A DNA stretch of 64,000 nt. Source: Gracilariopsis chorda (taxonomy: Eukaryota; Rhodophyta; Florideophyceae; Gracilariales; Gracilariaceae). Positions 53,028 to 64,000 of the stretch are shown in pieces. Each line of letters begins with the position of its first letter. Position 1 is the first letter of the stretch. Location: assembly GCA_003194525.1 (NCBI GenBank), contig NBIV01000030.1, positions 248,001 through 312,000 on the forward strand, written 5' to 3'. Below the pieces are notes generated by a model that was given only the letters and a program-made list of their open reading frames with translations, was not told the DNA's origin and made no database searches. The position numbers and the translations under genes were made by a program.

Positions 53028-54364
53028 TGTGAAGGGGTAGATACGGGGTGCTGCCCCGGTTCCTCGACAACGAGAGCTGACGCCCGTTGAACGGGAGCTT
53101 CCGTTCTCAGGGTGTTGGCCGCATCGCCGAGTGATCGAGCGTTACCCCGATAAGCCGGAACAGTCCGCGCAAGCGGTGTTTGAGCCAAAGCATTCGGAAA
53201 ATCCGTCTTCGCACGGAGATACGACGTCATCGGGACGGAATTCTTCTCCAATGGAGTGAGCGTCTCGTAGTTGGAGACTACTTTTGCCATCTCCCTCAAT
53301 GAGAGGAGGCACTGTGGTGAGGTGTGCCCGTGCGTATAGCACAAATGGCAAATGACGGGCACTGCTCCGCTTCGCGGCTCTGCATTCCGAGTATCAGCAA
53401 ACCTTCCCGCATTGTGGTTGTCAATCCAACCAGGCCGTTGATTACGGGTGAAGCCGTTTGCAAACGGAACTCGAGGTGCCTGCATGCGGTTGTTACCTAC
53501 GTATAAAACCGTGTCACCCTGAGACGTTTCACGGGTGGACCCCGTCGTCGACGGCAATTCCGTGGTCGGAACCCACAGACCGTCGGCTTGCATAACCTGA
53601 ACGTTATCGTATCCCTGTTTAGGGGTGTCGTCCGCTATAAGCGAGAGAGAAGGGGAGTTATTCTCCAACATCAACGCTTTCGCGGCTTTAGACCTGGCAG
53701 CAGGAGCACGGGCGCGGAGTGCATCACCCTCAGCTCTAGCAAACTGTACGAGCTCGAGATAGGTGAGCTTCCGTTTCTCCTCCCGGTGACGGGCGACGAG
53801 GCTCTTGATAGCCGGGTCAAGTCCATCGATGAACATCGTGCAACGCTCCCCAGCGGGGTAGATATTACCACAACGGTGGAAAGCCTTATTCAGGCGTACC
53901 GAGTATTCGGTTTCGAGCTCACCTGAGCGTTGACGAGTATCTCGCAATGCGAGGATTGCCGACTGAATGGAGGTATTTGTGGCGTATGAGCGCAACAAAT
54001 ATTGAACTGCTTCAGGCCAGCAGGTGACTCCTCCTTCGGAGGCTCGCGAGGACCCTCGCACAGAATTGTACTGGTCCTCGGCGATTCCCCGTAAGAAATA
54101 CGGCAGCGCAATGTAGGCCTGGCCTTCGTTCATTCCGAGAATATCGGCTTCCGCCACGTAGCGTGCGAGGAAATCCAGAACCAAAATGGGGTCTTCTCCA
54201 GTAAAGTACTGGTTGCGGAGTGAAAGTTGCATCCGTTTGATACAGTCTTTCACTCTACCCGTTCCACGGGGGGTACGCTCCAGTGAGGAGTTTTTGGATC
54301 TCTCCGAGGTCCTTGACTGACTCTTTTCCGTCAAGTATAGACACTCTTTTCTGTAAATAAACAC
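53018..54364 (-). CDS. Gag of the chromodomain element (5' truncated)
   Basis: The frame is open for 448 codons; its upstream limit at 54364 has a GTG, and the first ATG is at 54232. It encodes a retrotransposon Gag capsid region (YFTGEDPILVLDFLARYVAE, LPYFLRGIAEDQYNSV, LQYLLRSYATN.. type, MFIDGLDPAIKSLV) and a zinc knuckle CHLCYTHGHTSPQC of the form CX2CX4HX4C. The relatives at 2280-3664 and 10658-12359 have a longer N-terminus, so the start of this one is probably lost with the 5' LTR. It ends at TAA just after the frameshift heptamer. Confidence 0.8.
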   Translation of the reverse strand: MFIYRKECLYLTEKSQSRTSERSKNSSLERTPRGTGRVKDCIKRMQLSLRNQYFTGEDPILVLDFLARYVAEADILGMNEGQAYIALPYFLRGIAEDQYNSVRGSSRASEGGVTCWPEAVQYLLRSYATNTSIQSAILALRDTRQRSGELETEYSVRLNKAFHRCGNIYPAGERCTMFIDGLDPAIKSLVARHREEKRKLTYLELVQFARAEGDALRARAPAARSKAAKALMLENNSPSLSLIADDTPKQGYDNVQVMQADGLWVPTTELPSTTGSTRETSQGDTVLYVGNNRMQAPRVPFANGFTRNQRPGWIDNHNAGRFADTRNAEPRSGAVPVICHLCYTHGHTSPQCLLSLREMAKVVSNYETLTPLEKNSVPMTSYLRAKTDFPNALAQTPLARTVPAYRGNARSLGDAANTLRTEAPVQRASALVVEEPGQHPVSTPSQGN

Positions 54365-55768
54365 TTAAAACGTCAGAGAGGGTTTTATTATGAATAAAGA
54401 GTGTCGGTTAATAGAGATCCAGCGAGCAGGAAGAGAGCAGCCTCGGCACTAAACGAAGAAAAAAGAAATGTGACAAAGAAAACTGGTAAAAGAAGCAAAA
54501 ACAAAAAGCGTGGACACAGAAATACAAATACTTGACTTTTTGGGTAGCTCGTGGCCGCACAGGTCATTAATTATAACGGTTTCACCGTAGGTACGATTGG
54601 GGCTTCTCGAAAGTATATTCAGCGACTTCTTTCTTGGGTATCTTCATAATATACAGCATTGTACATAAAACGAAGACCAGAGAGGAAATAAGGTATATCA
54701 TGGCCTAGGACGAAGATGCACAAAAAAGTCGGAACAAAGACACCGAGATGAAGATCTTGGTATCCATTCAGAAGCAAAACAAAAATGTAGAGCGTCAGTT
54801 CAAGCGACGCAAAATCCATTTACGAGGGATGGCAACTACAAAATGCTCACTAAAGATGCCCAATACGGCAATTATGCACCCTGTAGTGACGAGCACCTGG
54901 CCTTAAAAGCTTTGCTTAGTTCCATACACCTGGGAAGAGAAGCTTGGAGGCTTTTATATACCAACTTAGGCGCTGTAGTGACATGAAAGAAGCTGAGCCT
55001 GTTGTAAAGAGAGTGGGATATTTTGCTAGAAACCTTTACGATATTCCCTAGGTTTCCATATCTCGCAGGTATCAGCACAAATAACCCTATAGGTAGATGT
55101 GCGTCTTATGGCGGCGAGTGTCTCTATATATTCTGAGTAGCAGGTTTGGATTAGTATTCTTTATCACTCTCCCAGTATTGTGATTGGGTTGGATCGGTGA
55201 ACCTCAAATCGTGGACGAGTTTCGAGAATCCGAGTGAGTATCCAAGAGTAAGGGGTTGAGTTCATGCCCATGTGTCTCTCAGTTTAATTAAGACGTCCAG
55301 AAGAAGGCAAATAAGTACCAAGCTGACGGCCGCTGCTAGCTACTGATAATCATAAAATATCTAGATATCCTACGCGTGTGCACCGTGGCAAACACCTACG
55401 TTGCGATAACCAAGTTAGTGTTAAAATCCACATATGAGCGGCACCGTCCCATGTGTCCAATAGTAGCCAATATCTGTATCCCGGACTACCCAGAGTTATC
55501 AACATGGTATGACTTGTCGTCAGCAACTTAGCCGAAAATTGCACATCGGATCACCAAATACTCCTGATGCCACACTTTAGGCCTCTTTTAACAAACATAC
55601 TTTCGCGCCTGAACGGAAATGTGTGACACCCTCATTGGCTCTTACGCAGCTTCCCAAACATGCTCTCTGATTTTCTTAAACCACCACCAGGAATAGCCCT
55701 GTGTAAGTCGATACCATTCCCGTTCATTCTAAGGACCTCCTGGATCCACTTTGGACCTGCACAAGATA
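54365..55768. other. A/T-rich spacer without a recognisable gene
   Basis: GACACTCTTT at 54342-54351 and AAAGAGTGTC at 54398-54407 form an inverted repeat across the truncated edge of the retrotransposon. Beyond it only short frames without motifs occur (for example 54819-54619 minus, hydrophobic). Base 55768 is the A before Helitron 3. Confidence 0.45.
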
Positions 55769-55819
55769 TCTATCCCTTCTATAGATTTGTCAATGTATGA
55801 GGGGGTGCTGTTGATTAAC

Positions 55820-55897
55820 GGGAGGCGTTGCGCCAATAAACACGCGCGCAGCCCCCCGTACGCGCGTGCAAAAACCTCTCCTGGCACAACGCCTCCC
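55820..55897. repeat. Subterminal stem-loop of Helitron 3
   Basis: Arms GGGAGGCGTTGCGCCA (55820-55835) and TGGCACAACGCCTCCC (55882-55897) pair with a single mismatch, with the inner CACGCGCG/CGCGCGTG stem retained. It is the same structure as at 16037-16114. Confidence 0.75.
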
Positions 55898-56779
55898 TTT
55901 CATTCACTAAATTCAGCAGCAGCAAAACATACACCTTATTGGCTGCTGCCGCATGCTGCTACATGATGACTGTTTCTGATGCTGAATGGCGGGCGCTACA
56001 GGAAATGACTGCAGTGCCAATCACTCAGCAGCAGCAGCTGGCTTGCGCGACACGTGGCTGGCATGTTGCACTGCGCCAGTGCAGAACAATGCACAGAGCA
56101 TATACAATGCACTGGCTCAGTGCAAAAAGCATCTCCCTTGCTGACCCTAAGCACTATTTTGCATCCCATTCAGGCTTGGCCAATAGCGCAGTGTCGTAAC
56201 CTTTTGCTACTTTGGGCAGTTTTTCTGGCCTGGGACCTATACAAGGCCGAGCTCGTGTGCAGATCGCCACAAAAGTAACCCACTGATTACCACAGATCTG
56301 GGAAAGGTCAGGTGCTCCTCTGTGGTATACTGGTCATTTGACAGCGATCCAGGACGTCTGAGGGTTTCCCGGACCTAATACCGGCCCTTGCTGTGCAGGG
56401 TCCGGGGCGGCCGCCGTGTCGTACCACTTGGGGCCGGAAAGCACACTTCGGTGTGTGAGTAAAGGCATAACAATCCTTACAATCGGACGCTGGTTAGACA
56501 TCAAACAGCTTGAAAACCGGCTGGCCACACTCTGTCCGCCATAATCCGAGTGTGTCGAGAGTCCCTGTGCTGTGCACGACTGCATCGGGTGAATATAAGT
56601 CTTGCAGCAACTTTTTCTCATTGCTCATGCGACTAGGTCCGGTGAGTGCAAAGCAACAAACTGAAACCATTTTTTCATTTTCAACTTTTTGTTATATTGT
56701 AAACTATTCTGGAACCCTGCCAGATTTTTTAACGGTGTAAATAAATTGATTTGATTGTTTCTTTTTTGTAAATAAAAAA

Positions 56780-59700
56780 CTGACGCAAGGAAGTCCACGT
56801 CCGAACACTTGTGGGGCCAGACCAAGCTCTTGAGGTGCTCGAGCGATTTATAGAGGTGCCAGAGCCAATTCGGGACTGGCACGAGCCAATATCAGAGGCG
56901 CCAGAGCAAATTGTGGAGGTGCCAGAGCCAATTCCGGGGGTGCTCCAGCCAATGCTGGAGATGCCAGAGAGAATTCTAGAGGTGCCAGAGCCAATTATGG
57001 AGGCGCCAGATAGAATGCTGGAGGTGCTACAGCAAATGCTGGAGGGGCCGGAGCCAATTCCGGAGGGGCTAGAGCCTGTTTGGGACGGGCCAGAGTGAAC
57101 TCAGGCTGCGCAAGGCCAGGATCTGAACAAACCCGATGATTACCAGTTCCTCCCTCTCCAGATGAGGTGGCGGTTAATGAGAGCGGATTGCATGTGCAAG
57201 GGCCCATTGTTCCAGACTTGGAAGATGACGAAATTACTCCTGCACCTATGTCCGTCGCTGGGGCAAGTGATTCCGCGCCCCCATCACGACCAAATTCTTC
57301 TCCTATGCCTCCATCTCTCCCACCAATGCCTGCGCCTGCTGTCGATGATGAGGGCAAAACAACCGTGGATACAGATGCACGTTCTCTGTCGCAAGTTGAA
57401 TAAGACGAACAGATGCCCGTTACGATGGAAGTGGAAGAGGGCAGGATCAATCCCGCTCCTTCAAAGCTGCCGCAGCAGCATTTTCTGCCGCAAGACAAAT
57501 AACAACAACCGATGCCTATTCTGATGGTGTCGGAAGAGGATGAGATCACTCCCACCCCCTCACAGCCGCCACAGAAGCCTTCCCTGCCACAATCTGAACT
57601 GAACAAGACGAAGAGCAGATGCCAGTTCCTATGGATGTTGAAGAAGATGAGATCACTCCTGTTCCCTTACATCCACCACAGCAGCAGCCGCAGCAGCCGC
57701 AGCACCCACAGCAGCAGCTTTTCATACGACGATCATGCAGTTTGCTGGACGTCTCGATCGAGGACTTTATCTCGCGTACTATGCGTTGGATACCGTGGCA
57801 GATGAATCTTGGAATGATCCAGCCATCCGTGCAACCATACCAGAGTTTGAGGCGCTTTCCACTGCGGGTCAAAGACGATGCGGAAGATGCGGAGAGCACG
57901 CATACACGCTCTCTTCCTGCTCTTATCCAGACTGAACATTGAGAATTCATAGCGGCAAGTACTGCGGATGCGTTTTGCTTGGCAAGACGAGCACCGGAGA
58001 GTTCTGTCGAATGAAAAAATGTCAGGATGGTGCGTGACGTTCCGCAGAAGGCATAACAGCGAGTTGCTTCGCAGTCTTTACAGCCTGAGAGCCTTTCAAC
58101 GCCATTTCCTCAACTTGTATAATTTCTTCGCAACGAGGCAAGCGTTCATGGGCATTTGGTATGTGACGGGAGGCAGTCCCTCTTTTCTCAGATTTGAGGG
58201 CAATGCAGCTCTTGCTCTGCCCACGCAGAACCAGAACAAAACGCACTACAGCTTTCTGTGGGGTACTGGTCCGCTTTCCTTGGATCCATCTCACTATGCG
58301 CGCGCCAATCTGAGTGCGTTCGTTCAGGATATCAACGTAAGAGATATCGTACCGATGCTCTACGATGTGATCTAGCCGAAGCCAGAAGTGGTGTGCGAAC
58401 GTTTCCGATCCATGCTCAGCACGCAACAAAAACAACAAAATGCAGAGATAGCTGTGGATATCAACTTGCAAGCAGTAGAAAAAGGAACAGCCGTACGTGG
58501 ATACGAAGGAACCCGAAGTGCTACAGGCAGTGCTCCTCATGCAGGTGCTGGCCTTCTCCCTGAAGATGTTCCTGGTTGGGGGCCAACCATGATGATAATG
58601 CTCGTACTGGATCCGACTGGCCTGTAACGAGTGGAGTCTCAAGTACCGCACTTGGTAGAAGGAACCGTTACCGAAGAGCACGCTGCAGTGACTTTGGCTG
58701 TTTCTGGAGCAGGGGCAATTGCGAATGCCGCTAACAATGCGCAAGTGCGGTACCGAATTCTAAAAATAGCATCCAAACTTGCAGAGAAGGGCATTTCCCT
58801 CTTCTCTACCCATACGATGAGCAGCATGAAACGTTTGACATCACCCTGTTTCTGGATGCAAGAAACGCTGCACAGCAAAGGTCAGGTCTCAGCGTCAACG
58901 ATTGGAAGCTCCAAAAGCTTACCTGGGTTGAGAACGCGAAGCTATGTCTGTACTCGGACAAAATCCTCCTAAACAGTGAACCGTTGATGCCGATGTGGAT
59001 TCTCCGCACCCAAAAAAACATTGAGTACATGCGACTACGTTTCCTGGAGAGAGAACAACAGGCACGTATTGTACAAGAGCAAGAGTTCCAGCAAGTACAA
59101 AAGCAATCAGGTCATGTGTCACCATCACAGTTCGCACAAATGGGAGGCTTATTTCTGCGCTATGACTCGGTCAACTCAGCAGCGTACTATAAGTACAAGC
59201 GCAATGATGTACAGGTGATCTTAGTTTGGAGAGGACCGCCTTTTCTTTTCATTGCAATCACCATGAACATCTGGCGAGAAGACATCTAGCGCCTTGGTAT
59301 GGATACCAGCAATTGGAGCACATATACGGCACAGAGTAACCACCCTCGACCGTTTTAATGACCGGATCTGATTGAAAGGGTGTACAACCAGTAGGCAAGA
59401 GACTTCATGAAGGACTTGGAGAAGAACTCGGAGCACATCTTTTGATTGAAGTGCCCGGGGCTTGCATAAAAGCTCGAGTTTCAAGAGCGCAATGTGTCAC
59501 ATCACGACATGCTTCTGTGGCTCGAAGGAGGCGTGATTGAAAACGTTGATGTGATCGACGAGCTGACTCGTGCAGAAGTTTCCCTTCCAGGAGAAAAAGA
59601 CGCTTTGCATGCCCTCATTCGTTCCATGCACAGGCACCGCCACTCCCCCTATTGCTGGAATCGCGCTGGGTGGTGCAACGTTGAATAGGACAGCAACATG

Positions 59701-60227
59701 ATTGTGCCGGAGACGTACATTGAAGAAGGCACGAATCGCGTGATCTACTGCAGAAGAGGCAACATGACCTCAAGATTGTGCCGTACAACCCATTTCCGAC
59801 CAAGAAGTACCGCTCTCATATCAACTTAGAACGCACGCAAGGAGGGGGCGCAGTGGCTTATCTGATGTAGTTTGTGTTTAAGGAGCCCAAAGCTCAGGAA
59901 GTGGTGCTCACTGTGAGTGGTGCTAATGAGACAGGCACAATCAACGAGCAGCAACAAGAGCCGCAGGTGCAGAACGGCATTCATGCATACATGCCAGTGC
60001 GTATGGTGGGCGCCGTCAACGCAGCTTGGAGAATTTTCGAGTTTCGACATGTTCACATTGTTCCAAGAGTGACTGGCCATTCAATTGGGAGGAGAGCGAA
60101 CTTTTTTGCTCGGAGGTCCAAATTAAATCCCTTCTGCATCGCCACTGTCTACGTTGGAGAGGTAATTTGCAAGGCTCGAAGCATTTGCGAACTTCGAATA
60201 CCTTTCCTACTTTGAAACAGTTTCGAG
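56780..60227 (+). pseudogene. RepHel gene of Helitron 3, heavily broken
   Basis: The order matches Helitron 1: decayed GGARANS-type repeats (56815-57110), Pro/Glu linker with VEEDEI segments, CGRCGEHAYTLSSC (~57880), GGSPSFLRFEGN (~58165), AGAGLLPEDVPG (~58535), LFIAITMNIWRED (~59245), HUH segment with HHDMLLWLEGG (middle His changed to Asp), and GGGAVAYLM followed by a stop where Helitron 1 has KYAFK. Many stops and frame changes occur throughout. It shares with Helitron 1 the TGA in ATCTTTTGATTGAAGTGC (59436-59453). Confidence 0.75.
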
Positions 60228-61069
60228 CAAAACCCGGTGGTGGAAAGTGCACCTCGAGGTGTTCAAAGCCTTGTCATCAGGAGAGGTAAGCTAGTGAACA
60301 GAGCACTCTCTTCCAGCCAAAGATGGGGCGTAACTACCATGGGGATTCAGGAATAGCCTACACAGATTGCGGGTCGGGATTAGATCCAGTACCGGACTCA
60401 GTGTAACCTGTAGAAAGATCCGAAAGCGCAAAACTAAACCTGCAAAAAGGGAAGGATGTTCGTGCACACGCAGGCCACAGACCCGAACAAAACAGGGGAA
60501 AGCGAGAAGAACTTTCCCTTTGCAGGGACGGAAACCTTTCTTCGAAGCGAAACACAAACAATAATAACAATAGATTTAGAAGCCCCACGGGCAATATCAT
60601 ACAGATAACCTGAGCAATCCCAAGGGGATAAAAATAAATTGAATCCACTCGTGAATAGTCTTCGCGAGGAATCGTAGAGCCACACGTGGTTGAGTTTACT
60701 TTGGACTTGCGACAACGCGGTCACTCGTCCTTAAATAGGGTTCACTAGAATTATCTAAACTAGTTAAATAAAACAAGGCACACCTTCTGAAGGCCTAACG
60801 AGTGCAGATCCGAGTGTCAGGGACGAATTAATAACTAACTAAGCAATAAAATGCCGAAGTTGAAGCCAAAACTTCCCACGCGTACCAGGCGTTACACCCA
60901 TGCAGGGCTACTTAGAACCAACCCATTGGGCGGCCATCCCCTTGCAGAGGCCATCCTGACAAACCCGTTTCTGGGTAAAATTCATATAGTGAGCAGCATC
61001 AACCCAAGGGGGATCAACCACATATGAAGAGGATCTTCACCAAGTTCGCCAAAAAGGCGTTGTTCCACA
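60228..61069 (-). repeat. LTR of the second chromodomain element copy
   Basis: It begins GCAAAACCCGGTGG (the first few bases, including TG, appear changed or lost) and ends GTTGTTCCACA. It is closest to the solo LTR 6692-7564: both share AGATYGGGCGTAACT-type, GGTCGGGATT.GAATCCAGTACCGG and CATATGAAGAGGATCTTCACC segments. The last segment carries the ATG (61024) from which the antisense gene is open. Confidence 0.75.
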
Positions 61070-63005
61070 TGTGCCAATTCTTAAGGCAAAGCGCCACATC
61101 CCAAGGGAGTCCGGCGACGACGCCCAAGCGCCTATTTCAACAATCTCCAGTTATGGGGTCTCCTCCTCCTTCTCCTCGCAAGGCCGCGACCGACATCACA
61201 GTATCAACATATTCTCTGACACCTGGAAACCAACGAACTTCCGCTCCTGCGTCTGAGATGAATCCTTGCTCAACGAGCCCGCTCCCGGGCGCTCCTGCAC
61301 CGGCGGTGGCATCTCCATCTGCACCTGCGTCTAACGTGCCTCCAGCGTCCGGGTACTTTTCGAGCTTCAGGTCACCTCCGCTGCCTCATGGTTCTACTGC
61401 ATATCAGAGCTTGCTGGCTTCTGCTGCCGCTGCAGCGAGTCATTTTTCTCAGGAACTTGAAGCCGACTACGGTTCTTTATATTCCGCATAAGCGATTCCA
61501 TTAATAGCGAACCCTCGGGGTTGGATATCGAACGAATCCCTTCGAAGGTAAAATCCACTTTTGGATCCTGTTATCTACTGCCGTGCCCCCCTGTTTTCAC
61601 CTGACTTCGGTGGACTATAACAAATTGATCGACTCATATGTGGAATTTGGCATGCTCCCTGGTAGGATTCCTCGCGAGATGGTACAGTCACCCGATTGGC
61701 GTGCGCGTATCGCCAACGAGCCTCAGATTCTATAACGGAGACGTGGGGAGACTTTGGATCACACCCGAGCCGGGATGGCTAAACTCGCTTTCCAACGCGT
61801 GGGGAGGACTCATAATGAGAATGTAGTGCGCGCTTCGTACAGGTTCGGCGTATAGCAATTCCGAACTTACGAAGAGGTCTCCTATGGGGCCGCCTTGGCC
61901 TTGGTTCGTGAACAGGAGTTCCCCGGGCCAGACCTCTTGATCTAGCCGAATATGCTCCTGTGAAGTAGTCCCATACTTAGGGCAGAGTTTCCATACCTTC
62001 AGAGGTCCAGCACGCAGTATCACTTCGACCGAAGGGTGCTCTTCGAGCGGTGAGCGAGATCCCGACACGGGTACTTGGTTACTTACCCCAATGTGGATAT
62101 TGAACGAATTAGTTATGCGGCAAGGCCTAATAAGTACGTTCGCCTCCCCGCCTGGTGGAGCAAAGTTGAAATCACCCGCAGGTGGTTTGCCGAGCTTTCC
62201 CCTTGCGTTTAGTACATGGGGTCGCGTCTAATCGAGGATCATCACTCCGGTTAATGGTGCCTTGTGGCAGCCGAGTAGGGTGCCCGCGTTAGGGCACATC
62301 TCCTGTGGGACGCCTATGACCTTTTCAGGATATGGTACATCCCACCTCTGTTGAGTACCATCATATGGCGTCTCTACCTATACCCAGCGTTGGGTTCTGA
62401 AGCCAATGTGGCTGACTTGAATTTGATCTTGACTGTTATCGACCGAGTATGGTGGGATCAGGTGCCCGTGGCAAACCAACCCGATAGGGACGATTCTGTT
62501 TCCGGACACGACCGGTCTCCGGCGCGCAGTGATCCACAATCCAGTAACTGGGTGTGCTAAGATTTCTATGAGGGTGCTCTTATCACTTGAGCTCATGCCC
62601 TTTCCTTGAAGATTGTCCCGCGCACGGTGCCGATTGGTCACCACACAGGGTCCATCTATGCCGAGGACTACGAATACGAGCCTACAATTTACTTGGACGA
62701 TACAACCTTGGATAACGAAGCCAATCCCCTCGGCGTGGTGCTTAACAAGGGAGTGGTCCCCCACGTTCGGTTAATGCTGGTGCTTCCAGTTTCTGGCCAA
62801 CAGCCCCAGAAGGGTGGGGTTTGGGGACTCCGCAAGGTAGCGGGTTGACACCGCAAGCAGCTTGGGTTCGCCAAAGGCTCTTGAGAGCACAAATCCCGTT
62901 TCCTCCGAGTATGACTGACATGAACCAGATGCTGGCCTTTGCGGGGAGCTTCCAACTGTCCCAAAGCAACATCGGTGAGCCGTGTCCTTCGTCAGACTTT
63001 ATGTG
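61024..63005 (+). pseudogene. Diverged homologue of the antisense gene
   Basis: From ATG 61024, inside the LTR edge, 155 codons of Ser/Pro/Ala-rich sequence are open. Fragments in changing frames then match the 44265 protein in order: YLVTYPNVDIERISYAARP, KYVRLPAWWSKVEITRRWF, WDAYDLFRIWYIPPLL, ALGSEANVADLNLILTVIDR and YAEDYEYEPTIYLDD. The acidic continuation DDTTLDNEANPLG stays in frame, unlike at 45.8 kb. DNA similarity is low while protein positions are kept, which indicates an old split with selection before decay. Confidence 0.7.
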
Positions 63006-64000
63006 ATCCCTAGAGCAGGTGGTAACCAGACTTGGTTCGCTTTTCCCCTTAGCTTCTGAATATATCCAACTTGTGGTACCTTTTCTCTTCTGAGCGTTCT
63101 TCTTCTTCTTCTCAATCATCTTAGAGATTCCTTTGCTTCTTTTCTTCTCCATTTTTTGGGTACTTCCATACTACTATTTTGTCTAAACCGTAATCGGTAA
63201 TGTACGAGCTCCCGTTTTTTCTATGCGAACTGAGAATCGGTAATCATACTCCCTCCTCTTATCTCCTTGAGATATTCCTCCTAACTGCACTGTTTCGAGT
63301 TTCACAACTCCCATACTGAGTTCAATGCCATACGCATCCCTTGCCGCACTGCCAAATCTGGGCATCTTCCAGGTTTGAAGGTAAAGCTACCCAAGTGTTT
63401 CGGTGATGAAAGAGAATATTACACTTCGGAAGGTAGATGATGGGTTCTATAGTATCCTCCTCCGAAGATTATCTGTACCAGCCGACCTGATGCCGTATCT
63501 TCCCGTTTGGGGTATGAAAATGACGCAACCTGCGGTCTATAACGAACTCCTGAGAGTATACCACGGGTTCCTGGGTCTCCTTGGGCATCTTTGAGGGTCG
63601 TTTCCCCTTTATGGTGCCTATTTAAAGAATGGTAACGCTTCGGTTGGGTTTGACCTTCTTTTCGTCGAGAGATGCCAACCATCGACTTACGCCAGAGAAT
63701 TTGTGCCGACGAACGTACTGTACCCCGACACCGGAGTCAAAATGCCCCCGAAATTTGTTCTTCTGACAGCTGAGGTCTCCCGGATTATGGCATATATCAC
63801 AACGATCGTGACAGGTTAGGAATTAAGACGTGGTAGCTTCTCCATTCCTCGCTGCAATGAACTGGTTCGTCAACCTGAACCGTTGCAACGGGGGACCTTC
63901 ACGCTGCGCTCCTTGTTCCAGGTGGTGGCTCACCCGCATAAGGGAAATCTGGCAACCTCATTGGCTGGGAGTCAGGGCCTCAGTGCCATAAATTTTGATA
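63006..64000. other. Interior of the second LTR element, no gene recognised
   Basis: Pyrimidine-rich sequence at 63080-63160 is followed by short frames on both strands (for example 63403-63594 plus, 63682-63419 minus) without known motifs. By position it corresponds to the spacer 46181-47637 of the other copy, but I could not align the two. Confidence 0.4.

Larger units (their letters stand above)
43325..54364 (-). mobile_element. Chromodomain Ty3/gypsy retrotransposon lacking its 5' LTR
   Basis: On the minus strand the order is gag (54364-53018), protease-RT-RNase H (to about 50670), RNase H-integrase-chromodomain (to 47638), a 1.45-kb hairpin-rich spacer, an antisense gene (44265-46180, plus strand), a polypurine tract (44230-44220) and the 3' LTR (44217-43325). 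No copy of the LTR lies upstream of gag, so the element is 5' truncated near 54.3 kb. Integrase followed by a C-terminal chromodomain marks a chromovirus, whose integration is typically directed to modified histones. Frames are long and conserved, so this copy is young compared with the others here. Confidence 0.85.
55769..60227 (+). mobile_element. Helitron 3, old relative of Helitron 1, cut by an LTR element
   Basis: The 5' end is TCTATCCC preceded by A, followed by the family block GTATGAGGGGG..GTTGATT and the stem-loop at 55820-55897. From there it parallels 15975 to about 20540 of Helitron 1 at the DNA level, including the 21-base repeats. It breaks off in the region corresponding to 20535 of Helitron 1, where the LTR of a retrotransposon begins. 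The 3' half should lie beyond the window. Confidence 0.8.
60228..64000 (-). mobile_element. Second copy of the chromodomain LTR element, runs off the window
   Basis: The LTR at 60228-61069 is followed on the plus strand by a diverged homologue of the antisense gene (61024-63005), the same order as at 43325-46180. By analogy the sense strand is minus and this is the 3' end of the element. About 1.4 kb of spacer would follow the antisense gene, so a minus-strand chromodomain/integrase is expected just past 64000. It is inserted in the RepHel gene of Helitron 3. Confidence 0.65.

Overview
The window looks like nuclear DNA of a multicellular (florideophyte-like) red alga; this is an inference. 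A short island of mostly intron-free, closely packed protein genes, including a probably plastid-targeted haem/chlorophyll-pathway enzyme, is embedded in a large mass of transposable elements. No rRNA, tRNA, CRISPR or bacterial operon signals were recognised.

Layout. (1) 1242-13080 is a large inverted structure. Two ~4.05 kb arms carry the LTR-like end, gag and protease part of a decayed Ty3/gypsy element. They face each other around a 3.7 kb fragment of a second gypsy element (RT, RNase H, integrase on the minus strand). That fragment is itself split by a solo LTR (6692-7564) with a degenerate 5-bp target duplication. (2) 14640-15480 holds a broken SANT-like gene remnant. (3) 15975-24892 is a chain of five abutting Helitrons: one 6.9 kb RepHel element (zinc finger, HUH Rep, Pif1-type helicase) and four ~0.5 kb non-autonomous relatives. 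Every junction reads CTTG|TCTC. A second, diverged RepHel copy follows (26036-30956), with a small minus-strand gene between them. (4) 31.9-41.9 kb is the host gene island: a HEAT-like protein, an EF-hand/TKL-kinase fusion divergent from uroporphyrinogen decarboxylase (hemE), a ubiquitin-like membrane protein, and an FGGY sugar kinase. (5) 43325-54.36 kb is a chromodomain Ty3/gypsy element on the minus strand, lacking its 5' LTR. (6) 55769-60227 is a third Helitron copy, interrupted by another member of the same LTR family (60228 to beyond the window end).

The most interesting item is the chromodomain element. Between pol and the polypurine tract/3' LTR it carries an antisense gene (44265-46180). 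A strongly diverged homologue of that protein sits in the same place beside the LTR of the second copy (61024-63005). The protein family was not recognised. The gag-pol junction shows a textbook -1 frameshift signal (GGGAAAC directly before the gag stop, then a 6-bp stem). Coding and non-coding parts alike appear enriched in small CC..GG hairpins.

The host genes show no obvious joint pathway. hemE and the kinase share a GC-rich divergent promoter region. Reading frames of both break at C/G homopolymer runs, in each case as if one base were missing from the assembly.
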